14,273 nucleotides of DNA from an uncultured Actinomycetes bacterium (lineage in GTDB: Bacteria > Actinomycetota > Thermoleophilia > Solirubrobacterales > Thermoleophilaceae), in the NCBI GenBank assembly GCA_946481495.1, contig CAMLNW010000041.1:1-14273 (forward strand), in the 5' to 3' direction. Position 1 is the stretch's first letter. Each line of letters begins with the position of its first letter. The notes under the pieces are model-generated. The model saw only the letters and a program-made list of their open reading frames with translations. It was not told where the DNA came from and made no database searches. The translations under genes were made by a program, and so were the position numbers. Of this stretch, positions 6,908 through 12,843 are shown piece after piece.

Positions 6908-7932
6908 ATGCGCCTGCTCCCAGGCATCGGCGCTGTCGCGCTGATGCTCGCACTCGCCGTCCCGTCGCCGGCCGCGGCCGGTAGCGCGCGGGTCGCGGCG
7001 TTGCAGACGGCGCTGGAGGCGCGCGGCTTGTACGGCGGATACGTCGACGGGGTCCGAGGGCCGTTGACGCGCAGCGCGGTCGTGACGTTTCAGCGCCGGC
7101 ACGGCCTCGGAGTCGACGGCATCGCCGGCCCGCAGACGCGGCGCGCGCTCGGGTGGAGGGGACGGCCGCTGCTCGGCAGCCGTGCGGTCGGCACGGGCGA
7201 CCGTGGCTGGGACGTGGCGGCGCTGCAGTACCTGCTCCAGCGCGCGGGCTACGGGCCGGGCAAGGCCGACGGACGCTTCGGTCCGTTGACGGGGGCAGCG
7301 GTGCTGCGAGCCCAGCGCGCGGCCGGTGCGGCTGTCGATGGCATCGCCGGCCCGGTGACGATCGCGTCGCTGCGCGGCGGGCGCGGTAGCACGGGCTCCG
7401 CGCCTGGCGTCCCGACCGGGCCGGTGGCATTCCTGCGGCCGGTCGCCGGTCTGATCGGCGATGGCTTCGGGGCGCCGCGCGCCGGCGGGCGCAGCCACCA
7501 GGGGCTCGACTTCCCCGTCGCCTATGGCACACGTGTCGGAGCCGCGGGCTACGGAACCACGATCTTCGCCGGCTACAACTACGGCGGCTAGGCAACCTCG
7601 TCGTGATTCAGCACCGGCTCGGCTACACCACCTGGTACGCGCACCTCTCGTCGATCACGAGCTGGGTCGGTGAGCGAGTGAACGGTGGAACCCGAATCGG
7701 CTACGTCGGTTCGACCGGATACTCGACCGGGCCGCACCTACACTTCGAGGTCCGCCGCTACAACGTTCCGATCAATCCGATCTCGCAGCTGCTCACCACG
7801 GTGGCCGCCAGGTTGAAGGCTGTTCCTGGCCTGGACGCGCGACGGCGTCTCGAGTGCGTCGGAGGACGGGCCGCCGCGCGGCCCGCGCCGCGCGCCCGCT
7901 CTTGGATCGCCCGCGAGCGGCTCTGTCGCTGA
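6908..7932 (+). pseudogene. Secreted M23 endopeptidase with two peptidoglycan-binding domains, single-base frameshift
   Basis: The product would be a LytM-type metallopeptidase that cuts peptidoglycan cross-bridges outside the cell. Residues 1-25 form a Sec signal (LLPGIGAVALMLALAVPSPAAAG). PG_binding_1 repeats lie at about 28-82 (LQTALEARGLY, VDGIAGPQT) and 101-155 (ALQYLLQRAGY, VDGIAGPVT). The M23 domain starts near 173, with zinc ligands His197 and Asp201 in HQGLD. At 7589 the codons GGC GGC TAG interrupt the expected GGYGNLVVIQH. Adding one base after 7590 (TAC GGC) restores the frame to 7932, including YAHLSS (His246) and GPHLHFEVR (His277, His279), for 341 residues. As written, the first part ends at 7591 without the HxH motif and would be inactive. 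One missing base in otherwise intact coding sequence is compatible with a recent mutation or a sequencing error. Confidence 0.85.
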
Positions 7933-7949
7933 CGACCGCCGGACTGTCT

Positions 7950-8477
7950 CTAGAGCGCAGCGCAGGCCGCGCTGGCGTTGGTCTTCTCGACGTCGCCGGG
8001 TGATTTGACCTCGCCGCCGAACTCGTAGCCGACCTGCCACTGGGCGCCGTCGCGGATCAGGCCCTGGACGTGCTTGCCGCCCGGGATCCATGCCTCGATG
8101 ACAGCGGTGAACTTGGTGCCGCCCTGCTTGACCTTCGCGTCGACGATACGCCAGCCGTTTGTCCCGACCCTGCCGTTGTCAGCGACGTCGTCCTGCCACT
8201 TGCCGTTGCCGCAGTACATCGTGTCGATGTCGACACCGTCCGCCCGCGTGCCGACGAAGCGCGAGTTGCGGACCTGCTTGTAGACCTGCGTGTTCGCCTG
8301 GCACTGCTTGAGATTCCGCTTGGCGGCGCGCTTCTTCGCTCCAGTCGAGTTGTTGACCTTCTGCTGGAACTTCCCGCACGTCGGCTGCTTGTAGTGCAGC
8401 TTCGCCGAGGCCGCTGAAGGAGCGGCGAGCAGTAGGGCTCCGGCGATGACGGGTAGCAGGCGTGCGCAGGTTTTCAT
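7950..8477 (-). CDS. Secreted Cys-containing protein of unknown function
   Basis: A 175-residue protein with a clear Sec signal peptide (LLPVIAGALLLAAPSAASA, probable cleavage after residue 25). The mature part has four Cys (34, 59, 89, 172), enough for two disulfides. It begins with a Lys/Gln/Arg-rich helical stretch (AKKRAAKRNLKQCQAN) followed by SRFVGTRADGVDIDTMYCGNGKW. The Gly/Trp-rich remainder (NGWRIVDAKVKQGGTKFTAVIEAWIPGG) looks like beta strands. I recognise no named family; the style is common among secreted proteins of Thermoleophilia, from memory only. The ATG at 8477 is preceded by TTAGGATGCGCCC. Its AGGA may be a Shine-Dalgarno, or TAGGAT may be a -10 box for a leaderless start. 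It converges on the M23 gene with a 17-bp gap. Confidence 0.82.
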   Translation of the reverse strand: MKTCARLLPVIAGALLLAAPSAASAKLHYKQPTCGKFQQKVNNSTGAKKRAAKRNLKQCQANTQVYKQVRNSRFVGTRADGVDIDTMYCGNGKWQDDVADNGRVGTNGWRIVDAKVKQGGTKFTAVIEAWIPGGKHVQGLIRDGAQWQVGYEFGGEVKSPGDVEKTNASAACAAL

Positions 8478-8483
8478 GGGCGC

Positions 8484-8489
8484 ATCCTA
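8484..8489 (-). promoter_or_regulatory. Possible -10 element (TAGGAT) 6 bases before the secreted protein's start
   Basis: On the minus strand TAGGAT is followed by six bases and the ATG at 8477. It fits TAnnnT, but the same bases include AGGA, which could instead be a Shine-Dalgarno. The two readings cannot be separated by eye. Confidence 0.3.
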
Positions 8490-8508
8490 ACTGCGACTTG
8501 AGCGGAGT

Positions 8509-8958
8509 TCAGCCCTCGTGACGGTGGGCGCCGCGGCGGTGAGTGAGACCGTCGAGGACGACCTCGAGCGGCGATTGGCGGTTGACCTTGTCGAGTTGCT
8601 CACGGATCTCGTGGACGTCGTCTGAGGTCCCCGACAGGCGACTAGTCGCCGAGTCGAGATGCTTGGCGCCGTCGCGCAGCAGCTCGGCGGTCTTGACCAC
8701 CCCACTCTTGTGGCCGACCGGGACCCCCAGCACGCGGCGGCGGCGCCCGATCAGCCGGCGGTGTCCTCTGGAGCCGAGCCGCGAGCCGGCGGCCAGCCCG
8801 CCGGCCAGGCCCGCCGCGGCCGCGCTCACCGCAAGGATCGGGCCGCGGGCTCGCCGCGCGGCATCGACAGCCGTGTGGCCCGCGTCCTTGACGGCCGTGT
8901 TGACGGTGGTGGCGCTTCCGTTCGAGGCCGGCTTCGAACGCTGCTTGGTCGTGGCCAT
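8509..8958 (-). CDS. Basic protein with Gly/Ala-rich hydrophobic segment and VLGVPV motif (paralogue 2)
   Basis: A 149-residue protein of unknown function that is a shorter paralogue of its upstream neighbour. It has a short basic N-terminus (RSKPASNGS, residues 7-15) and a Gly/Ala-rich hydrophobic segment at about 39-58 (GPILAVSAAAAGLAGGLAAG). A very basic loop (SRGHRRLIGRRRR) leads to VLGVPV at 76-81. An amphipathic, probably coiled C-terminal helix follows (DDVHEIREQLDKVNRQSPLEVVLDGL), with a His/Arg-rich end. The matching neighbour segments are GPAIAVGAAAAGVAGGL and VLGIPV. It starts 12 bp after the stop of that gene, with AGAGGA as Shine-Dalgarno, so they form an operon. Membrane association is inferred from the hydrophobic segment. 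Confidence 0.8.
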   Translation of the reverse strand: MATTKQRSKPASNGSATTVNTAVKDAGHTAVDAARRARGPILAVSAAAAGLAGGLAAGSRLGSRGHRRLIGRRRRVLGVPVGHKSGVVKTAELLRDGAKHLDSATSRLSGTSDDVHEIREQLDKVNRQSPLEVVLDGLTHRRGAHRHEG

Positions 8959-8970
8959 GACGAAGTTCCT

Positions 8971-9549
8971 CTAGCCGAGGATCTTCCCGATCCGCTCAGC
9001 TTGGTCGCCCGCGCGCTCGAGATCCTTGGAGACCGACTTGGAGGTCTTGGCGAAGGTCTGACTCGCCTCGCCGACGCTCTTCGCGATCGACTTCGGATCG
9101 AAGCTGGGCTTGCTGAGTGAGCGAGGGACCGGTATGCCGAGCACCTTTGGACGGCTCATCCGGCTCTTGATCAACAGCCCGCCCGCGACTCCCGCGGCGG
9201 CTGCGCCGACGGCTATGGCGGGGCCCTTCACCTTGCCGGCCGCTTGCTTGGCCGTCCCGGCAACCTGGCCGACTCGATCGGTGACGCTCGCGCTGCCGTT
9301 CTGTTGCGTCGCGGCTGGCTTCGAGCGAGACGTCGATTTCGAGCGCGCTGTCGACTTGGCGCTCGTGGTCTTTGCCCGTGCTGTCGGCTTCGACTGTGCC
9401 GTGGCTTTCGACCGTCCGGCCGGCTTCGAACGCGACGACGATTTCGCCGAGCGACTGGAAGTGCTCTTCGTCTTCGGAGCGGAGCCGTTGGACGACCCGC
9501 TGCTCGACCTCCTACGTGTCTTGCTAGAGGCGGGCTTGCTGTTCGCCAT
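8971..9549 (-). CDS. Histone-H1-like tail fused to a membrane-type segment with VLGIPV motif (paralogue 1)
   Basis: A 192-residue protein of unknown function. Residues 1-80 are a low-complexity Ser/Lys/Arg/Ala/Thr tail with repeated (R/Q)SKPA and ARSK units. This resembles histone-H1 or HupS-type tails that bind DNA non-specifically. After a short Gln/Gly-rich stretch, residues 109-128 are a Gly/Ala-rich hydrophobic segment (GPAIAVGAAAAGVAGGLLIK). SRPKVLGIPVPRS (132-144) follows, then a Lys/Ser/Asp-rich amphipathic C-terminus (KSVGEASQTFAKTSKSVSKDLERAGDQAERIGKIL). It would place a DNA-binding tail beside a membrane-type helix, but both roles are inferred from composition. AGAGGAATGAGGA precedes the ATG at 9549. 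It is the first gene of a minus-strand set with its paralogue at 8509-8958, and divergent from the VOC gene at 9668. Confidence 0.82.
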   Translation of the reverse strand: MANSKPASSKTRRRSSSGSSNGSAPKTKSTSSRSAKSSSRSKPAGRSKATAQSKPTARAKTTSAKSTARSKSTSRSKPAATQQNGSASVTDRVGQVAGTAKQAAGKVKGPAIAVGAAAAGVAGGLLIKSRMSRPKVLGIPVPRSLSKPSFDPKSIAKSVGEASQTFAKTSKSVSKDLERAGDQAERIGKILG

Positions 9550-9568
9550 TCCTCATTCCTCTTCTCAG

Positions 9569-9589
9569 TTCGGGAACAGGCCTCCCGAA
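9569..9589. promoter_or_regulatory. Perfect 7-bp inverted repeat, possible operator
   Basis: TTCGGGA (9569-9575) and TCCCGAA (9583-9589) are exact inverted repeats with a 7-base spacer. They lie in the 118-bp gap between the divergent paralogue-1 and VOC genes. The centre-to-centre distance of 14 bases is compatible with a dimeric regulator's site. It lies 20 bases upstream of the ATG at 9549, so it could instead fold in that mRNA's leader. Confidence 0.4.
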
Positions 9590-9667
9590 GACGTGGCTAC
9601 CCGCTCTGAGCAGGGCTAACCCAGGGCGTAGCCTTTCTTGCAGCCCATCTCGAACCAGGAGGAAACG

Positions 9668-10030
9668 ATGATCAACAGCCTCGACTTCGTCGGTATCCCG
9701 TCGCAGGACGCGGAGCGCTCGCGCAGCTTCTACATCGACACGCTCGGCCTCAAGCCAGACGAGCACGGTCGGTTTGAGTTCTGGGTCGGCGAGACGTGCT
9801 TCGGCATCTGGGAGCCGGAGAAGATGGGCATGCCGTTCGAGCCTCAGCGCAACGCGCATCCCGCGCTGCACGTCGACGACGTCGCCGCCACGCGGGCGGA
9901 GCTCGAGGCCAAGGGCGTCGAGTTCACCGCGGACACGTTCGACACCGGTGTCTGTTACATGGCCCTCTTCCGCGATCCCGACGGCAACGACCTGATGCTG
10001 CACAACCGCTACGCGCCGTACGAGGACTAG
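9668..10030 (+). CDS. VOC (glyoxalase) family protein
   Basis: A 120-residue single-module VOC protein. It opens with [29 protein letters not shown], the typical first strand and helix. It has [23 protein letters not shown] in the middle, and ends with [19 protein letters not shown], the usual DPDGN.L.L closing strand. Likely roles are lyase, dioxygenase or ligand binding; the substrate is unknown. The start at 9668 is set by a strong AGGAGG sequence 5 bases upstream. A start 10 codons earlier is possible, but it would include the Shine-Dalgarno in the coding sequence. Its TAG stop shares a CTAG palindrome with the stop of the convergent ECF42-type sigma gene. It is distinct from the VOC protein at 1241-1675. 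Confidence 0.92.
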   Translation: MINSLDFVGIPSQDAERSRSFYIDTLGLKPDEHGRFEFWVGETCFGIWEPEKMGMPFEPQRNAHPALHVDDVAATRAELEAKGVEFTADTFDTGVCYMALFRDPDGNDLMLHNRYAPYED

Positions 10031-11214
10031 CCCAGTTCCGCCAGCCGCCGCTCGAGGAAGCGCCGCTCGGGATCGGAGCGGACCAGCTCGAGCGCGCGGC
10101 GGTAGGCGGCGCCGGCTTCGTCGTCGCGTCCGAGTCGCCGCAGCAGCTCGCCGCGCGTGGCGTGCAGGTAGTGATAGTCGTCGAGGCTGGACGCGAGGCG
10201 GTCGGCCTCGACGAGTGCGCCGGCTACGTCGCCGGCCTCGGCGATCGCGGCCGCGCGGTTGAGCTCTACGACCGGTGAGCCCGACAGGCGGGCGAGCTCG
10301 CCGTAGAGCGCTGCGATTTGCGGCCAGTCGGGCGGGTCGTCGGCGTGGAGTGCGGCGATCGCCGCCTGCAGGACGTAGTTGCCGCGGCCGCCGAGCGCGA
10401 GTGCGCGGTCGAGCGCTGCCTTGCCGGTTGCGATCTGATCGAGATCCCATAGCGAACGGTCCTGGTCGCCCAGCAGCACCGGGACGCCATCAGCGACGCG
10501 CGCGTCGCGGCGGGCGTCGTTGAGCAGCATCAGCGCGAGCAGGCCGTGCGCCTCCGGCTCGTCAGGCAGCGCCGCGACGAGCACGCGGCCGAGCCGGATC
10601 GCCTCGGCCGCGAGGTCGCCGCGGTCGGGCACTGAGGAGTAGCCCTCGTTGAAGATCAGGTAGTCGACCGCGAGCACCGCGTCGAGGCGGTCGGGGAGCT
10701 GGTGGTCGGGCGGGACGCGGAACGGGATGCCCGCTGCCTGGATCTTGTGCTTGGCGCGCACGAGCCGCTTGGCCATCGTCTCGCGCGGGACGAGGAAGGC
10801 ATGGGCGATCTCCTCGGTCGTCAGGCCGCCCAGCGTGCGCAGCGTCAGCGCGACCTGGGCGTCGAGTGCGAGCGCCGGATGGCAGCACGTGAAGATCAGC
10901 TCGAGCCGCTCGTCGGGGATCGTCGTCTCGTCCATCTCGTCCTCCCGGGCCGGCTCGGGCAGGTCGAGCAGGCGCAGCTTCGCCGCCAGCGTGCGGTCGC
11001 GGCGGATGCGGTCGATCGCGCGGTTGCGCGCTGTTGTCGTCAGCCAGGCGCGCGGGTTCGTCGGTGGCCCCTCGCGCGGCCAGCGCTCGGCGGCGATCGC
11101 GAATGCCTCCTGGGTGGCCTCCTCGGCGAGGTCGAAGTCGCCGAGGAGGCCGATCAGGTTTGCGAGGACGCGGGCCCAGTTCTCCTGGAACGCCTCCTCG
11201 ACGATCGCTACCAC
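10027..11214 (-). CDS. ECF42-type RNA polymerase sigma factor with C-terminal TPR-like extension
   Basis: A 395-residue sigma factor. Region 2 covers about residues 8-75 ([48 protein letters not shown]). The conserved [17 protein letters not shown] (99-115) follows. Region 4 at about 117-160 contains [33 protein letters not shown]. The rest (about 170-395) is a helical extension with [23 protein letters not shown] and TPR-like repeats near the end ([31 protein letters not shown]). This layout and the adjoining DGPF gene are the hallmark of the ECF42 group, in which the extension is needed for activity and no anti-sigma exists. The GTG at 11214 overlaps the DGPF gene by 7 bp, implying coupled translation. 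The frame continues upstream only as antisense-quality sequence inside the DGPF gene. Confidence 0.93.
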   Translation of the reverse strand: MVAIVEEAFQENWARVLANLIGLLGDFDLAEEATQEAFAIAAERWPREGPPTNPRAWLTTTARNRAIDRIRRDRTLAAKLRLLDLPEPAREDEMDETTIPDERLELIFTCCHPALALDAQVALTLRTLGGLTTEEIAHAFLVPRETMAKRLVRAKHKIQAAGIPFRVPPDHQLPDRLDAVLAVDYLIFNEGYSSVPDRGDLAAEAIRLGRVLVAALPDEPEAHGLLALMLLNDARRDARVADGVPVLLGDQDRSLWDLDQIATGKAALDRALALGGRGNYVLQAAIAALHADDPPDWPQIAALYGELARLSGSPVVELNRAAAIAEAGDVAGALVEADRLASSLDDYHYLHATRGELLRRLGRDDEAGAAYRRALELVRSDPERRFLERRLAELG

Positions 11215-11564
11215 TCCACGATCGGGCGTACCTCGATCGCGCCGCCCATCCGCGCCGCCGGGATGCGCGACGCCAGCGCGATCGCCGCGTCGAGGTCGTC
11301 GGCCTCGAAGAAGCAGTAGCCGCCGAGCGCCTCCTTGACCGAGACGAACGGTCCGTCTGTCGTCAGCGTCCTGCCGTCCTCGACGCGCACGGTCGTCGCC
11401 GTCTCCGGGCCCTCCATCTGCAGCCCGGACGTGAAGCCGTCCGTCTCGTTGAGCGCCTGATAGTCGGCGTAGACGGCCTTCTGCTCGTCCTCCGAGAGCT
11501 GCTCCCACTCCGGCGTTCGCGGCGTCGGGGCGGTGCCCTGATGGATCAACAGCATGTACTTCAT
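11208..11564 (-). CDS. DGPF/YCII-domain protein, ECF42 partner
   Basis: A 118-residue YCII-related (DGPF) protein. It starts [10 protein letters not shown] and has the diagnostic [37 protein letters not shown], with DGPF at residues 70-73, and ends GGAIEVRPI. These proteins are almost always encoded beside ECF42-type sigma factors and probably bind or process a small molecule; the exact activity is unknown. AAGGAGG before the ATG at 11564 is a strong Shine-Dalgarno. It is the first gene of a two-gene operon, overlapping the sigma gene by 7 bp. A candidate ECF-type promoter (TGTCCA-N17-CGTC) lies just upstream, suggesting autoregulation by the sigma factor. Confidence 0.94.
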   Translation of the reverse strand: MKYMLLIHQGTAPTPRTPEWEQLSEDEQKAVYADYQALNETDGFTSGLQMEGPETATTVRVEDGRTLTTDGPFVSVKEALGGYCFFEADDLDAAIALASRIPAARMGGAIEVRPIVEW

Positions 11565-11596
11565 CGCTTCCTCCTTGGGAGATTGGTTGCCTTAGA

Positions 11597-11623
11597 GACG
11601 AACCGGAGACGCGGATATGGACA
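11597..11623 (-). promoter_or_regulatory. Candidate ECF42 promoter, TGTCCA-N17-CGTC
   Basis: Reading the minus strand, TGTCCA (11623-11618), 17 bases and CGTC (11600-11597) precede the DGPF gene. Transcription would start near 11590, giving a leader of about 26 bases that contains the Shine-Dalgarno. As I recall, the characterised ECF42 target is TGTCGA with CGA/TC, so one base differs in the -35. ECF42 operons are commonly autoregulated, which this position supports. Confidence 0.55.
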
Positions 11624-11656
11624 GTAACCGCGCGCTAGAGCCGGAGCGCGTCGACT

Positions 11657-11674
11657 CTGTGATCTCACTCACAG
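11657..11674. promoter_or_regulatory. CRP-family operator (perfect palindrome)
   Basis: CTGTGATCTCACTCACAG has exact TGTGA and TCACA half-sites separated by 6 bases, the core consensus of CRP/GlxR-type cAMP receptor regulators. Its centre (11665.5) is 41.5 bases before the start predicted from the TACCTT box at 11695-11700. That is the class II activator position for the gene at 11822. It is also about 75 bases upstream of the predicted DGPF start on the other strand, so it could act in both directions. Confidence 0.6.
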
Positions 11675-11694
11675 TTCCGGAGCGGGACCGCCCC

Positions 11695-11700
11695 TACCTT
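11695..11700 (+). promoter_or_regulatory. Predicted -10 element (TACCTT) for the lysozyme-like gene
   Basis: TACCTT fits TAnnnT and would start transcription near 11707. There is no -35 box; the CRP-type site lies where an activator would replace it. The leader would be about 115 bases. Confidence 0.4.
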
Positions 11701-11723
11701 GGCCTCCGAAATTCAGACGCATT

Positions 11724-11751
11724 GCGGCATGGTCCGATTGGCCCATGCTGC
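11724..11751 (+). ncRNA. Strong hairpin in the 5' leader of the lysozyme-like gene; possible cis-regulatory RNA
   Basis: GCGGCATGG (11724-11732) pairs with CCATGCTGC (11743-11751), 9 pairs including one G-U. CC/GG (11734-11735 with 11740-11741) close a GATT tetraloop after one mismatch. Further down, GAGTCG (11757-11762) pairs with CGACTC (11799-11804). GCTCC (11777-11781) can pair with GGAGC (11808-11812), which includes the likely Shine-Dalgarno. The leader could therefore hide its ribosome site. I do not recognise a known riboswitch class; the conserved c-di-AMP (ydaO) elements are not visible. Confidence 0.4.
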
Positions 11752-11821
11752 GGCCCGAGTCGCTGAGTACCGCGCGGCTCCTGGCCTTGTCTAGTCCCCG
11801 ACTCTCCGGAGCTGAGCCCTA

Positions 11822-12337
11822 ATCCGACCACTGCTGCTGTCAATTCCGCTTGCCGCCGTTCTACTCGTCGCCACCCCCGCTCAGGCGGCGAAGTGCCCGG
11901 CCAAGTACACCCGGGCCGACTTCCACCGCGTGGCCAAGAAGGCCTTCGACGGGCGTCAGCCGGCCACCCGCAAGGAGCGCCGGACGCTGAAGCGGGTGAT
12001 CCGCTGCCAGGAGCGGCCGCGCGCCTCGGCGAAGGTGATTCGCGACCACCGCCGCAGCTACCGTCGCCACCACCTGCGTCAGCTCGAGCTGCGCGCCATC
12101 GCTCCCTACGACTGTGGCTCGCACGGCCGCTTCGCGGTTCCCTGCTGGATCATCGCGCGCGAGTCGCGCTACTCGTGGGACGCCTACAACAGCTCTTCAG
12201 GAGCTCGCGGGCCGTACCAGTTGCTCGGTTGGCGAGTGCCGTGGCCGGTCAGGACCGCAGCCGATCGCCTCGCTCACCACCGCATGGCCGCGCGCCTTTG
12301 GGCGCACGGTGCGGGCGCTAGTCACTGGGGCGGCTGA
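11822..12337 (+). CDS. Secreted lysozyme/transglycosylase-like (Rpf-type) hydrolase with apparent ATC start
   Basis: Read from the ATC at 11822, this is a 171-residue secreted wall hydrolase. Residues 2-23 form a Sec signal (RPLLLSIPLAAVLLVATPAQAA). A basic helical region follows (RKERRTLKRVIRCQERPR), then a lysozyme-like domain with FAVPCWIIARESRYSWDAYNSSSGARGPYQLLGW. Glu114 in ARES is the likely catalytic residue. The end is HHRMAARLWAHGAGASHWGG, the usual H..AA.LW..GG...W tail. GGAG (11808-11811) sits 10 bases before ATC, and an in-frame stop lies at 11813-11815. No ATG, GTG or TTG occurs until the GTG at 11930, which would remove the signal peptide. So the start is either a rare AUC/CUG codon, an ATG-to-ATC mutation or a base error. 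The domain is about 60-70 residues, as in short Rpf/SLT-like enzymes. Confidence 0.75.
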   Translation: MRPLLLSIPLAAVLLVATPAQAAKCPAKYTRADFHRVAKKAFDGRQPATRKERRTLKRVIRCQERPRASAKVIRDHRRSYRRHHLRQLELRAIAPYDCGSHGRFAVPCWIIARESRYSWDAYNSSSGARGPYQLLGWRVPWPVRTAADRLAHHRMAARLWAHGAGASHWGG

Positions 12338-12357
12338 GCCCCGGCTGTTCAGCCGCC
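12329..12357. terminator. Bidirectional hairpin containing both convergent stop codons
   Basis: GGCGGCTGA (12329-12337) and TCAGCCGCC (12349-12357) are perfect 9-bp inverted repeats with an 11-base loop. The left arm ends in the TGA of the lysozyme-like gene. The right arm begins with the TGA (reverse) of the secreted protein gene. The stem is GC-rich but lacks a U-tract, so termination would be of the U-less type. Confidence 0.5.
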
Positions 12358-12807
12358 GCGGCGCAGCGGAATCCGCGTCGAGCCCTGACAGCGCTCGACG
12401 ACCTCGCCGCCCTCGCCGGTCGCGGTGGCCTCGACCCGCAAGCGGGCGGCGCCGCGACCGTTTGAGCGCAGGATGCCGTTGAGCCGGACGCGGCCAAGTC
12501 GGCCGCCGGATAGCGCGGAGAAATCGAAGGCGAAGCGGTTGCGGCGCAGCGGCTCGCGTGTGCGGTAGCGCGCGTCGAATGCTCGCTCGGACTCGGTGCC
12601 GTCCTCGGCGTCGGTGCAGGCGAGGATCAGCTGGACGTTGGTCACCGAGGCCCGGCCATCGCGGGTCACCGACAGCAAGGCCGATGCGGGACCGAGGTCG
12701 TTGAAGCTGCTGCCGGCCCAGGGGGTCGGCGCGGCGGACGCGGCGGCTGGGATCGCGAGCAGCGTCAGGGAGGCCAGGAGGGCGACACGTGCGAGGGCTT
12801 TGGTCAT
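12349..12807 (-). CDS. Secreted small protein of unknown function
   Basis: A 152-residue protein with a Sec signal peptide (ALARVALLASLTLLAIPAAASA, likely cleavage near residue 26). The mature chain has two Cys (64 and 140), probably one disulfide. Alternating hydrophobic/polar stretches (ALLSVTRDGRASVTNVQLILAC, RFAFDFSALSGGRLGRVRLNGIL, ARLRVEATATG) suggest a beta-sandwich. I recognise no named family. It lies 36 bp after the CHAD gene on the same strand and may be co-transcribed with it. Only a weak GGGA lies before its ATG, so translation may be inefficient. Its stop lies inside the hairpin shared with the lysozyme-like gene. Confidence 0.8.
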   Translation of the reverse strand: MTKALARVALLASLTLLAIPAAASAAPTPWAGSSFNDLGPASALLSVTRDGRASVTNVQLILACTDAEDGTESERAFDARYRTREPLRRNRFAFDFSALSGGRLGRVRLNGILRSNGRGAARLRVEATATGEGGEVVERCQGSTRIPLRRGG

Positions 12808-12843
12808 GGCCGTCCCATCGGCCGCGGCTGGCGAAAACTGAAG

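Noticed and set aside
5210..7498. A 762-codon open frame on the minus strand continuing upstream from the truncated haemoglobin
   Set aside because: Only the last 146 codons are a real globin. The remainder is Arg/Ala/Asp-rich and antisense to DUF2855 and M23 motifs, as expected from high GC.
11215..11508. Extended sigma factor start 98 codons upstream of GTG 11214
   Set aside because: The extension lies inside the DGPF gene in another frame and has shadow-frame composition. The 7-bp overlap start matches the usual ECF42 layout.
11707..11821. ydaO-type c-di-AMP riboswitch
   Set aside because: The gene context fits, but the conserved GGGGA.CC, GGGUGAAUC and CAGCUAACCUCGUAGGC-like elements are not seen.
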